This document shows positions 1-5,670 of a stretch of DNA of 7,676 nt, piece after piece. Location: the NCBI GenBank assembly GCA_028715225.1, contig JAQUSH010000032.1, forward strand, positions 1 through 7,676, written 5' to 3'. Position 1 is the stretch's first letter. Every line of letters starts with the position of its first letter. Origin of the DNA: Candidatus Aenigmatarchaeota archaeon. Its GTDB lineage: Archaea; Aenigmatarchaeota; Aenigmatarchaeia; Aenigmatarchaeales; Aenigmatarchaeaceae. Under the pieces are notes generated by a model that made no database searches, was not told the origin of the DNA, and saw only the letters and a list, made by a program, of their open reading frames with translations. The translations under genes were made by a program, and so were the position numbers.

Positions 1-948
1 GCTATGCCAACAGGTTCTACAGGATCTGGAAAGACTTCAATGCTAAAATGGATAGAATTCAATCTAAGAGAGCATGTTTTATATGTAATCAAACCACCTG
101 AAAAACCAGAAATCTTTACTGATATTATTATAGATCTATTTCCCTTAGGATTTTTCGAAAAAATAATGGGCAAAAGACCAAATCTATATAATTTGCCAGC
201 ATATGTAAACAAAAAATTAAAAGGCAATAGACTTGTATTTCTTTTAGATGAATCACATGAAACTAATAAAGATGTTTTGGAATGGTTAAGAGTTATAACA
301 GATCAAATAGAAAATGTAAGTGTTATAATGGCCGGATTACCAAATTTGGAACAAAATGTGAGAGATAAGCTAGAAACATTGGACCAGAGAATAACGACTC
401 GTATATCTCTAGTAGCTTTAGACAAGAAAGATATGAGAGATTTGGTCAAAAAACGAATAGAATCAGTAGGCGGCACAGATATAATTCCATTTACAGAAGA
501 TGCTATTGATAGAATTTACAATAAAACAGGCGGTTTTCCTAGAGAGGTTCTAAAAAGCTGCGATAAATTAGTAAGCTCAATAGACAAAGATGTGATAGAT
601 GGAAATGATGTCCAAGAATTAAGGGAAGTTCATATTCCAAATGTGAGAGTTGACGAGCCAGTTGTAACTTTTTCACCAAAACCACCATCAAAAGAACAAC
701 TTAATACTTTACCTTACAAACAAAGGAAAATAATTGAAGTTTTATCTAAATCAGATTGGCTAACACCAGGTTCAATTGTAGAACAATTAGAATTCAAATC
801 TTACAAAACAGATAGCCATGCTGTTCGTTCGATAAATAATATTCTTCATAGATTGATGTTAGATGGATTCGTACAGAGAGAAGCTCGTGGAAAAGCATTC
901 ATGTACGCTTTAACACCTAAGATAAAAACACTTATGGTTGAGAATTAA
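1..948 (+). CDS. AAA+ ATPase with C-terminal winged helix (5'-truncated)
   Basis: The frame is open to the window edge and the P-loop lies almost at the first base, so the true start is upstream; the ATG at 4 is probably internal. Counting from that Met, Walker A is GSTGSGKT (4-11) and Walker B is LVFLLDE (77-83). A sensor-1-like strand VSVIMAG (105-111), an arginine-finger region QRITTR (128-133) and a sensor-2-like GGFPREV (176-182) follow. Residues about 237-310 look like a winged helix ending in an arginine-rich wing. The order GLPNL...LDQRI...GGFPRE resembles the ExeA/TniB-like AAA_22 group and, more distantly, Orc1/Cdc6. The protein probably couples ATP binding to DNA binding. Target and pathway are unknown. 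An Orc1/Cdc6 identity is possible but I do not favour it without the missing N-terminus. Confidence 0.8.
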   Translation, partial: AMPTGSTGSGKTSMLKWIEFNLREHVLYVIKPPEKPEIFTDIIIDLFPLGFFEKIMGKRPNLYNLPAYVNKKLKGNRLVFLLDESHETNKDVLEWLRVITDQIENVSVIMAGLPNLEQNVRDKLETLDQRITTRISLVALDKKDMRDLVKKRIESVGGTDIIPFTEDAIDRIYNKTGGFPREVLKSCDKLVSSIDKDVIDGNDVQELREVHIPNVRVDEPVVTFSPKPPSKEQLNTLPYKQRKIIEVLSKSDWLTPGSIVEQLEFKSYKTDSHAVRSINNILHRLMLDGFVQREARGKAFMYALTPKIKTLMVEN

Positions 949-955
949 ATTTATA
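947..955 (+). promoter_or_regulatory. TATA box for the 41-residue ORF
   Basis: AAATTTATA begins on the last bases of the ATPase gene and is centred about 27 bases before the ATG at 979. This is the spacing expected for a leaderless archaeal transcript. Confidence 0.4.
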
Positions 956-978
956 TGTATTTAGAAATAAGAGTTATT

Positions 979-1104
979 ATGTCAAATAATAAAAATAAAT
1001 ATAATGGTGCGCGATTAACAGTTTATTTGCTTGGCGTTGGGGCTATTGTTCAAGAAAAGAAAGCGGTAGATATAAGAAACTGGAGAGATATCGCGGAACA
1101 ATAG
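979..1104 (+). CDS. Small hypothetical protein, 41 residues
   Basis: An ATG-to-TAG ORF encodes MSNNKNKYNGARLTVYLLGV followed by a basic and acidic tail ending RNWRDIAEQ. The N-terminus is polar, and residues about 13-24 (LTVYLLGVGAIV) form a short hydrophobic stretch that is marginal for a membrane segment and could be a buried helix or strand. I do not recognise a family. Support comes from a TATA box at leaderless spacing and from base composition richer in G and C than the flanking intergenic DNA. The ORF is short enough to occur by chance, or it could be the remnant of a longer gene. It follows the ATPase by only 30 bases on the same strand. Confidence 0.4.
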   Translation: MSNNKNKYNGARLTVYLLGVGAIVQEKKAVDIRNWRDIAEQ

Positions 1105-1116
1105 TAGTTTTTAATA

Positions 1117-1335
1117 TCATTTGTAGTAACGAATGTAAATCATTCCAGGATCATTGGTTGATTGTGCTGTGAAAGCAGTAGCATCTTTTGGGGCATACTT
1201 TTTAGGTGGTTCATCAAAAAGTATGGATGTATCAGAAATACAATTTGCGTCTTTTGGTAACCTTTTTTCATACCACTGTTTCAATATAGTATAATGTTTT
1301 CTAGAATGTTGCATTGGGATCCTTACTTCTTTCAT
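1117..1335 (-). CDS. Small hypothetical protein, 72 residues
   Basis: The reading encodes MKEVRIPMQHSRKHYTILKQ and then about 50 residues rich in Lys, Pro, Asp and Tyr, including LPKDANCISDT, DEPPKKYAPKDA and a C-terminal MIYIRYYK. There is one cysteine and no membrane segment or signal peptide. I do not recognise the family, but the residue mix looks like a small soluble protein, and no competing ORF covers this stretch. An ATG at 1353 would add six residues (MFISLI). I prefer 1335 because promoter-like sequence at 1354-1376 would place a transcript start near 1335-1350. It is divergent from the UPF0200 gene with about 60 bases between them. Confidence 0.5.
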   Translation of the reverse strand: MKEVRIPMQHSRKHYTILKQWYEKRLPKDANCISDTSILFDEPPKKYAPKDATAFTAQSTNDPGMIYIRYYK

Positions 1336-1364
1336 AATCAAACTAATAAACATAAGAATAAATG

Positions 1365-1374
1365 TTTATCTATA
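1365..1374 (+). promoter_or_regulatory. TATA box of the UPF0200 gene in a divergent promoter
   Basis: TTTATCTATA is centred about 25 bases before the ATG at 1394, so that transcript is probably leaderless. On the opposite strand the same AT-rich stretch (1354-1376) reads as a TATA-like TTATAGATAA, which could serve the minus-strand gene starting at 1335 or 1353. Confidence 0.45.
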
Positions 1375-1393
1375 ACATCTTCCATCTTCTATT

Positions 1394-1948
1394 ATGCCAA
1401 AAGTCATTTTAATAGTTGGAATGCCAGGATCAGGCAAAACAACAGTAGCAAATATAATTGAAAAAAACTTTGATGCAAAAGTAATTCATTCTGGAGATAT
1501 TATCAGAAAGGAAATTGAACGAGAGGGTTTGAAATATTCACCTTCTGCTGATGCAGCAGTAGCTCATTATTTTCATTCATACGGTAGAGAAACGATAATA
1601 GTTCAGCAAGTTTATGAACAGATTGTAAGAAGCAAGAAAGAGCTTATAATAGTCGAAGGTTTTAGGAATGTTAATGAAGTAGAGATCCTAGAGGACCTGT
1701 TAAATCATAAAGTTTCTATTATTGCAGTAAAGACAGACTTCAAGAAAAGATATGTACGTGAACTGCGCAGGAAGCGTTTTGCTAAAGGCGAAACTAAAGA
1801 ATACATAAAGAATAGGGATATTTCAGAGAAGTTTCACGGTATAGCAAGAATAATTTCCAAAGCAAAGCACAAAATAAAGAACGACGGAACAGAAAAACAG
1901 CTAGAAAAGAGCACTATTAAATTAATTAAAAGATTATTGGAGCGCTAG
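1394..1948 (+). CDS. UPF0200 family P-loop nucleotide kinase-like protein
   Basis: This 184-residue protein has a canonical Walker A, GMPGSGKT (9-16), at the end of the first strand. Other features typical of the archaeal UPF0200 family are HSGDIIRKE (32-40), where relatives have a GD(V/I)(I/V)R motif, IVEGFRN (86-92) at the second core strand, an arginine-rich lid RRKR (125-128), RDISEKFHGI (141-150) and a C-terminal IKNDGT (161-166). Length matches the family. These proteins resemble adenylate or dephospho-CoA kinases and are often annotated as such. The substrate is not established, and archaeal dephospho-CoA kinase activity has been assigned to a different, GTP-dependent family. A cytosolic phosphotransferase or ATPase role is inferred. 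The start follows a TATA box at leaderless distance, and the PRC-barrel gene lies 63 bases downstream. Confidence 0.85.
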   Translation: MPKVILIVGMPGSGKTTVANIIEKNFDAKVIHSGDIIRKEIEREGLKYSPSADAAVAHYFHSYGRETIIVQQVYEQIVRSKKELIIVEGFRNVNEVEILEDLLNHKVSIIAVKTDFKKRYVRELRRKRFAKGETKEYIKNRDISEKFHGIARIISKAKHKIKNDGTEKQLEKSTIKLIKRLLER

Positions 1949-1953
1949 ATAAG

Positions 1954-1962
1954 TTTAAATAT
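1954..1962 (+). promoter_or_regulatory. TATA box of the PRC-barrel gene
   Basis: TTTAAATAT starts six bases after the UPF0200 stop. A transcript starting about 25 bases downstream would have a leader of roughly 25-30 bases that includes the Shine-Dalgarno site at 2000-2005. Confidence 0.45.
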
Positions 1963-1999
1963 GATTATATGATAAATTATTATTAGTAATATCACATAT

Positions 2000-2005
2000 G
2001 AGGTG
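2000..2005 (+). promoter_or_regulatory. Shine-Dalgarno site that sets the PRC-barrel start
   Basis: GAGGTG lies six bases before the ATG at 2012 and matches the archaeal 16S 3' end (complement of CACCTC). Its own GTG (2003-2005) is in frame and could be mistaken for the start, but it is better read as part of the ribosome site. Confidence 0.6.
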
Positions 2006-2011
2006 CAAGTT

Positions 2012-2272
2012 ATGGCAGAAACAAAAGTCAGAATGAAAGATTTGATTGGTAAACTTATCGTATCTGAAGAAGGTAGAAAGTTTGGTCTAGTTGGAGATGT
2101 AATCTTTATCACAGAATCTGGAGAATTAATGAATATAGTTCTTTCAGAGCCAACAAAACAAGCTTTAGATCTGCAGCTTTCAGAAGACGATAGAGGAAGG
2201 CTATTAGTTCCTTTCTCAGCAGTTAGATCAGTCAGAGACTTTGTCATAATTTCTGAAAAGGACATTGTTTAA
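2012..2272 (+). CDS. PRC-barrel domain protein
   Basis: This 86-residue protein is almost entirely one PRC-barrel domain, a small six-strand beta barrel named after the photosynthetic reaction-centre H subunit and also found in RimM. The pattern is typical: MKDLIGKLIVSEEGRKFGLV opens the barrel at about residue 5, then GDVIFITESGELMNIVL, a charged loop, and a closing strand LLVPFSAVRSVRDFVII. Single-domain archaeal PRC proteins are widespread, some have been tied to cell-division functions, and most are uncharacterised. This one could be an RNA- or protein-binding adaptor; the sequence does not say which. I start at ATG 2012 rather than GTG 2003 because the latter sits inside the Shine-Dalgarno site. 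Confidence 0.85.
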   Translation: MAETKVRMKDLIGKLIVSEEGRKFGLVGDVIFITESGELMNIVLSEPTKQALDLQLSEDDRGRLLVPFSAVRSVRDFVIISEKDIV

Positions 2273-2308
2273 GACTTCTCTTGTTTGATTGAATAGCGTT
2301 AGCTATGG

Positions 2309-2317
2309 TTTTAAATA
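2309..2317 (+). promoter_or_regulatory. TATA box of the four-cysteine protein
   Basis: TTTTAAATA is centred about 29 bases before the ATG at 2342, with no Shine-Dalgarno site between. This suggests a leaderless mRNA and supports the small ORF being a gene. Confidence 0.5.
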
Positions 2318-2341
2318 CTTTTACTATGCTAATCTCTTCCT

Positions 2342-2521
2342 ATGCCATTTTTCAATTCAGATAAAAAGAAAGAACCAAAAGAAAAATATAGTTTAGACCT
2401 TACTGGTCCATGTGGAATGAGACAGGATAAATGTCACAAATACATGGAGTATTTTAGAAAACCCGATGCTAGATATAAATCTGCATGTGAAACCTGCCAA
2501 GAAAATCCACAGCTAGAATAA
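2342..2521 (+). CDS. Small four-cysteine, probably metal-binding protein, 59 residues
   Basis: The ORF begins MPFFNSDKKKEPKEKYSLDL, followed by a cysteine-bearing half with GPCGMRQDKC, KYMEYFRKPDARYKSAC and ETCQENPQLE. Cysteines at 24, 31, 49 and 52 have spacing C-x6-C-x17-C-x2-C. Four cysteines in a cytosolic protein of this size usually ligate zinc or an iron-sulphur cluster, so I infer a small metal-binding protein, perhaps a zinc ribbon. I cannot name a family. A strong TATA box at leaderless spacing and an N-terminal lysine and glutamate-rich region support expression. It is convergent with radA, with 39 bases between the two stops, and is not part of the radA transcript. Confidence 0.6.
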   Translation: MPFFNSDKKKEPKEKYSLDLTGPCGMRQDKCHKYMEYFRKPDARYKSACETCQENPQLE

Positions 2522-2556
2522 TAGCTAAAGCTAATCAAATTAAAGATAAAGAATAA
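2522..2556 (-). terminator. Probable radA terminator, AT-rich convergent gap
   Basis: Past the radA stop the minus strand reads through a T-rich tract (about 2534-2556, including a run of six T). Such tracts terminate archaeal transcription. A short inverted repeat, TAGCT-AA-AGCTA (2522-2533), lies at the far end, next to the stop of the convergent four-cysteine gene. Confidence 0.4.
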
Positions 2557-2560
2557 AAAA

Positions 2561-3514
2561 TTATTCTTCAGGATCCTTAAGTCCAGTTGGTGTTACTAGG
2601 AAAACAGCTTCTCCTTCAGGAAGACTTGGTGAATCCTTTACTTTAGCAATCCTTGTCTCACCTTTAGATTTTCTAAGATACAATCTAGTGTCTGCAAAGT
2701 GTCCTATTATATGACCGCCTATTGGTCTTGTAGGATCACCATACATCACATCTGGCTTTGACATAACCTGATTTGTATAGTAGATTGCTATCTTGTACAC
2801 ATCAGCTAATCTTTTTAGCGTATGCAGATGTCTGTTTAATCTTTGCTGTCTTTCTGCCAAAGTTCCACGTCCTGTAAAGTCACCTCTGAATGCAGAAGTG
2901 ATCGAATCAACTATAAGCAGTTTTATGTTTTCTTTTTGTATAATTTCTCCTGCTTTCTCTGCCAATATCACTTGATGATCTGAATTGTAAGCTCTAGCAA
3001 CAATTATGTTTCTTAGAACTTCCATAGGGTCTAATCCTAATCCTTCGGCAATCTGCTTTATTCTTTCTGGTCTGAATGTTCCTTCTGTGTCTATGAACAT
3101 GCATTTTCCTTCTAATCCACCTCTTTCTTTAGGCAATTGCACATTTACTGCTAACTGAAATGCCAGCTGAGATTTACCAGAAGCAAATTCTCCGAAAGCT
3201 TCAGTCACTCCCAATGTTTCTATTCCACCGCCTAATAATGTATCAAAGTTCTTAGAACCAGTTGTTATTTTTTCCATTATTTCTCTTCTTTCCATAACTT
3301 TGTCAGCTGTTTCATATCCTATGTCTAATGCATCTCTTGCAGCTGCTATTATTTTTACTGCTGTTGCCTCTCCGATTGAAGCTGTTTCAGCTATCTCTTT
3401 AGATGAAGCTGCAGCCAATGACATCAGATCGATGTATCCAGCCTCTTTTATTTTTTCTGCTATCTTTTCTCCCACTCCAGGGACTTCACTTACGTCTTTT
3501 ATTTTCTTTGCCAC
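2561..3514 (-). CDS. radA: DNA repair and recombination protein RadA
   Basis: This is the archaeal RecA/Rad51-family recombinase, which forms ATP-dependent filaments on single-stranded DNA and drives strand exchange. In 317 residues I see an N-terminal helix-hairpin-helix domain ([13 protein letters not shown] and about 50 more residues). Next come a polymerisation-type motif YETA in the linker (about 67-70), LLGGGIET before the core, Walker A GEFASGKS (108-115), Walker B LLIVD (199-203), NQVMSKPD with loop L2, and the C-terminal ATP-cap segment [12 protein letters not shown]. Walker A has A and S where many relatives have G and T, still within GxxxxGK[TS]. A longer reading would start at GTG 3523, but that codon lies in the Shine-Dalgarno site; I start at GTG 3514. 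It follows the RPA-like gene by about 70 bases. Confidence 0.97.
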   Translation of the reverse strand: MAKKIKDVSEVPGVGEKIAEKIKEAGYIDLMSLAAASSKEIAETASIGEATAVKIIAAARDALDIGYETADKVMERREIMEKITTGSKNFDTLLGGGIETLGVTEAFGEFASGKSQLAFQLAVNVQLPKERGGLEGKCMFIDTEGTFRPERIKQIAEGLGLDPMEVLRNIIVARAYNSDHQVILAEKAGEIIQKENIKLLIVDSITSAFRGDFTGRGTLAERQQRLNRHLHTLKRLADVYKIAIYYTNQVMSKPDVMYGDPTRPIGGHIIGHFADTRLYLRKSKGETRIAKVKDSPSLPEGEAVFLVTPTGLKDPEE

Positions 3515-3519
3515 TTTTT

Positions 3520-3526
3520 TCACCTC
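3520..3526 (-). promoter_or_regulatory. Shine-Dalgarno site that sets the radA start
   Basis: On the minus strand GAGGTGA lies five bases before GTG 3514. Its embedded GTG (3521-3523) is in frame and would give a start three codons longer, exactly as in the PRC-barrel gene. Confidence 0.6.
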
Positions 3527-3559
3527 AATTTTATGTGATTTTAACTTTTGTTTTTGCTT

Positions 3560-3580
3560 TTAACGTTAATTTACATTAAC
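3560..3580 (-). promoter_or_regulatory. radA: Palindromic radA promoter/operator candidate
   Basis: A perfect 10-bp palindrome TTAACGTTAA (3560-3569) overlaps a second inverted repeat GTTAAT-ttac-ATTAAC (3565-3580), giving three TTAAC/GTTAA half-sites. The AT-rich stretch can also serve as the radA TATA box, with a leader of about 30 bases containing the Shine-Dalgarno site. A repressor binding here could block the promoter; that part is inference. Confidence 0.35.
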
Positions 3581-3582
3581 AA

Positions 3583-4566
3583 TCAATTGTTGCGTCCTAA
3601 TTTATTCAATATTTTATTTGCTTCCTCTTTCGCATCTACGTTTTTTACTTCTGAAACAACAAATTCATACTTGTTGAATAATTTGTTTTTCTTAATTGCC
3701 CCTTTCAATATGAACTCTTTTCCCAATGCATTAATTTTCTGCAATATGTCTGATTTGTATATCAGAGCTTGATCTAAACTCATTCCAATTATCTTCAAAG
3801 CATTATCTCTGAAAAACACAGCACGTATATTTCCAGTGCCGTCGTCAATTACAGCATTCAATATAGTCAAATAATCAGGATCAACATTCCCATGTTTAGT
3901 ACAAACAAAACTATCATTTTCTCTCTTTAATCTTACTTTACATTCAGGACACATCTCATAGAATATTCCAGTTTCAAATATCTGAACGATTGCAGCTCTA
4001 ACTTCATATATTTCCCCTTCTTTCATGTCAGAAATATGAATTCTTTTTCCTTGTGGTGCAGCTATCTCAACTTTAATATCACTATTCTCTAATATTCTTA
4101 TTCCACCATTTCTACTTAGTCTGATTTCAGGAATGCCATTGTTATCTCTTGTATAAGCACCATATATTTCAATAACTTGTCCTTCCTTAAGATTCAGATC
4201 TTCTAGAAGTTTTAATTGTGTATCCCACAGAGACATTCTGATTTTTCCAGTTTGATCAATAAGTATAAGATTTGCAACTTGTGATTTTCTTCCCTTATGT
4301 TCAAATTCTCGTTTAGGTATTATTCTAAAAATCTTAGCATTCAGATTAAGATTCTTTATGCCAGATATGACATTCTTGATTTCTAATCTTCGTTTAGTAT
4401 CTTCAAATAAATCTACTCCAAGTTCTTTTGCGATAATGTAAGTAGCACCGTCTTTAGAAACTAAATTAGAAAGTTCTTGTTGCTTATTCAGAATAGTTCT
4501 TTGAATGTCATCATAAGTTCGTCCTGTTTTCTCAATAATCTTCTGTACAATTATATCTGAATCCAT
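3583..4566 (-). CDS. RPA-family single-stranded DNA-binding protein, two OB folds and a zinc ribbon
   Basis: This 327-residue protein coats single-stranded DNA during replication and repair. The N-terminus (MDSDIIVQKIIEKTGRTYDD, then KQQELSNLVSKDGATYIIAK) matches archaeal RPA large subunits. A first OB fold spans about 75-160 (LILIDQTGKIRMSLWDT...GQVIEIYGAY). A second, about 185-310, carries a zinc ribbon, C206-x2-C209-x12-C222-x2-H225, then ILNAVIDDGTGNIRAVFFRD. The frame stays open to a GTG at 4644, but the TATA box (4619-4630) lies inside that extension, and a Shine-Dalgarno-like GGTGGA precedes ATG 4566, so I start there. The intervening ATG at 4617 would add MQCQLCSAQLRRARVDY, zinc-knuckle-like but badly placed for the promoter. 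radA follows downstream and the histone gene precedes it. Confidence 0.9.
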   Translation of the reverse strand: MDSDIIVQKIIEKTGRTYDDIQRTILNKQQELSNLVSKDGATYIIAKELGVDLFEDTKRRLEIKNVISGIKNLNLNAKIFRIIPKREFEHKGRKSQVANLILIDQTGKIRMSLWDTQLKLLEDLNLKEGQVIEIYGAYTRDNNGIPEIRLSRNGGIRILENSDIKVEIAAPQGKRIHISDMKEGEIYEVRAAIVQIFETGIFYEMCPECKVRLKRENDSFVCTKHGNVDPDYLTILNAVIDDGTGNIRAVFFRDNALKIIGMSLDQALIYKSDILQKINALGKEFILKGAIKKNKLFNKYEFVVSEVKNVDAKEEANKILNKLGRNN

Positions 4567-4570
4567 GTAA

Positions 4571-4577
4571 TCCACCC
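4571..4577 (-). promoter_or_regulatory. Shine-Dalgarno-like site of the RPA gene
   Basis: On the minus strand GGGTGGA lies four bases before ATG 4566, and GGTGGA approximates the archaeal GGTGAT consensus. It abuts the GTGCAC dyad at 4578-4598, so a hairpin there would lie against the ribosome site. Confidence 0.4.
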
Positions 4578-4598
4578 GTGCACGTCGCAACTGTGCAC
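4578..4598 (-). promoter_or_regulatory. GTGCAC dyad at the RPA transcript start
   Basis: Two GTGCAC hexamers (4578-4583 and 4593-4598) flank a nine-base spacer. Each is itself palindromic and they can pair with each other. The pair is GC-rich against AT-rich surroundings and lies where transcription from the TATA box at 4619-4630 should begin. It could be an operator or an mRNA hairpin. Confidence 0.4.
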
Positions 4599-4618
4599 TA
4601 CATAATTGACATTGCATC

Positions 4619-4630
4619 TTTATATATATT
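4619..4630 (-). promoter_or_regulatory. TATA box of the RPA gene
   Basis: TTTATATATATT (plus strand; minus strand AATATATATAAA) is the strongest TATA sequence in this block and lies between the histone stop and the RPA start. Transcription would begin near 4598-4600, downstream of the ATG at 4617. Confidence 0.6.
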
Positions 4631-4637
4631 ATTTCTT

Positions 4638-4651
4638 TACCCACGAGGGTA
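4638..4651 (-). repeat. GC-rich hairpin after the histone gene
   Basis: TACCC-ACGA-GGGTA is a five-bp inverted repeat with a four-base loop, five bases past the histone stop. No U-tract follows on the minus strand, so it is more likely a 3'-end stabiliser or operator for the next promoter than a classical terminator. Confidence 0.35.
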
Positions 4652-4656
4652 GTAGA

Positions 4657-4860
4657 TTACAGTATTTTTCTTTTTGCAGCCATTATGTCAGAATAAGTCA
4701 CGGTTCTTCTCTGATTTCGTTTTGCATTAGCTACAGCTTCAGCAGAAATATCAGCTATTATCTGTTCTAAAAGAAGAGTAAACTCTTTTACAGCATCATT
4801 GGTAACCCTCATATTTGTCTTCTTTAGTATTCTCTCAACTGGTGCTAGTGGTAAATCCAT
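4657..4860 (-). CDS. Archaeal histone, tail-less HMf type
   Basis: This 67-residue protein is a single histone fold with no tails, the usual size for HMf-like archaeal histones that dimerise and wrap DNA into extended superhelices. It begins MDLPLAPVERILKK, which aligns directly with the family start MELPIAPIGRIIK. R10, the RVTND loop, and the R51-R52-T53 loop with D58 (structural Arg-Asp pair and DNA-contact loop) are all present. The long central helix covers about 22-48. The frame extends to an ATG at 4881 (MNNVIII), but a TATA box 25 bases before ATG 4860 indicates a leaderless mRNA starting there, which restores the canonical N-terminus. It lies 36 bases from the VIT1-like gene and upstream of the RPA gene on the same strand. 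Confidence 0.95.
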   Translation of the reverse strand: MDLPLAPVERILKKTNMRVTNDAVKEFTLLLEQIIADISAEAVANAKRNQRRTVTYSDIMAAKRKIL

Positions 4861-4881
4861 AATAATAATTACATTATTCAA

Positions 4882-4889
4882 TTAAAAAG
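4882..4889 (-). promoter_or_regulatory. TATA box of the histone gene
   Basis: On the minus strand the TTTTTAAT core is centred about 25 bases before ATG 4860. This fixes the histone start and shows the gene has its own promoter despite the small gap to the transporter gene. Confidence 0.5.
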
Positions 4890-4896
4890 ATTTTCT

Positions 4897-5640
4897 CTAC
4901 GCTAAAAAAGCCAGCAAATAGCCTACGTAGTAAGCTGAAGCAGCAGCAGCGCCACCAACAAAAAGCATTTCTAAACCAGATTTCAACCAGTTTCTGCCAG
5001 TTAAGAAGACTTTAGCTGCGCCTAGAGCAAAAATACTTGAAAATGTAAGACCTGCTGCAACACCAAATGCATCTATTTGAGCTATTTTTAAAACATCAGC
5101 AAAAACATATGATATTAAAGGAATTGAACCGAAACCAACAAATGAAATAAATGTAACTGCAGCATTTTTAATAGGTTCGTTGTGTTCTCGTTCAGTTATG
5201 CCAAATTCTTCTTTCATCATCTCAGACATCCAAACATTTTTGTTTCTGAATAAAATATTTACAACTTTTATAGCATCTGTTTTTTTCATTCCTCTTTTAA
5301 TGTAAAAATGTATCATTTCCTTTTTTTCCTTTTTAGGATACATCACATTTTCCTCTTCCTCTCTCTTTTTTTCAGACATATTGTATTCTATTTCAGATTT
5401 TGTTGCCAGATAATTGCCAACAGACATTGATATTCCATCTGCAAGTAGGTTCGCAACACCAAGAATTATTATAATTGCCCAAGAAAGTGAGGCACCAGCA
5501 ACTCCAGTCACTACAGCAAATGTAGTAATTAATCCATCTAAACCGCCAAGAACGATACTTCTTAGATATTTGCCAGCTTCTCCTTTATGTATAAGATGTT
5601 CTTTATGACCTCTTAGCTTATCATATGCTCTTACAATCAT
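4897..5640 (-). CDS. VIT1/CCC1 family iron/manganese transporter
   Basis: This 247-residue membrane protein belongs to the vacuolar iron transporter family, which moves Fe2+ and Mn2+ across membranes. The signature is clear: GGLDGLITTFAVVTGVAGAS (32-51) then NLLADGISMSVGNYLATKSE (64-83), with family-typical D35, D68 and M72. About five membrane segments are visible at 28-50, 52-75, 158-180, 190-215 and 222-245. Between segments 2 and 3 is the cytoplasmic helical metal-binding region, with a glutamate cluster KKREEEE (91-97) and MSEMMKEEFGI (138-148). Length matches prokaryotic members. It could export metal or load a storage compartment; the direction is not visible. A TATA box at leaderless spacing precedes ATG 5640. 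Confidence 0.9.
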   Translation of the reverse strand: MIVRAYDKLRGHKEHLIHKGEAGKYLRSIVLGGLDGLITTFAVVTGVAGASLSWAIIIILGVANLLADGISMSVGNYLATKSEIEYNMSEKKREEEENVMYPKKEKKEMIHFYIKRGMKKTDAIKVVNILFRNKNVWMSEMMKEEFGITEREHNEPIKNAAVTFISFVGFGSIPLISYVFADVLKIAQIDAFGVAAGLTFSSIFALGAAKVFLTGRNWLKSGLEMLFVGGAAAASAYYVGYLLAFLA

Positions 5641-5656
5641 ATTAAGAATTAAGATG

Positions 5657-5670
5657 TATTAATTAATAAA
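5657..5670 (-). promoter_or_regulatory. TATA box of the VIT1-like gene
   Basis: On the minus strand TTTATTAATTAATA is centred about 24 bases before ATG 5640, with no Shine-Dalgarno site between. This fits a leaderless transcript. Confidence 0.45.

Noticed and set aside
1945..2265. Minus-strand 106-residue ORF
   Set aside because: It is the antisense shadow of the PRC-barrel gene, with serine-rich low-quality sequence.
4567..4644. Longer RPA start at GTG 4644
   Set aside because: The TATA box at 4619-4630 lies within this extension, and homologues known to me begin near MDSDII.
4861..4881. Longer histone start at ATG 4881 (MNNVIII)
   Set aside because: The canonical histone N-terminus starts at ATG 4860, with a TATA box at leaderless spacing.
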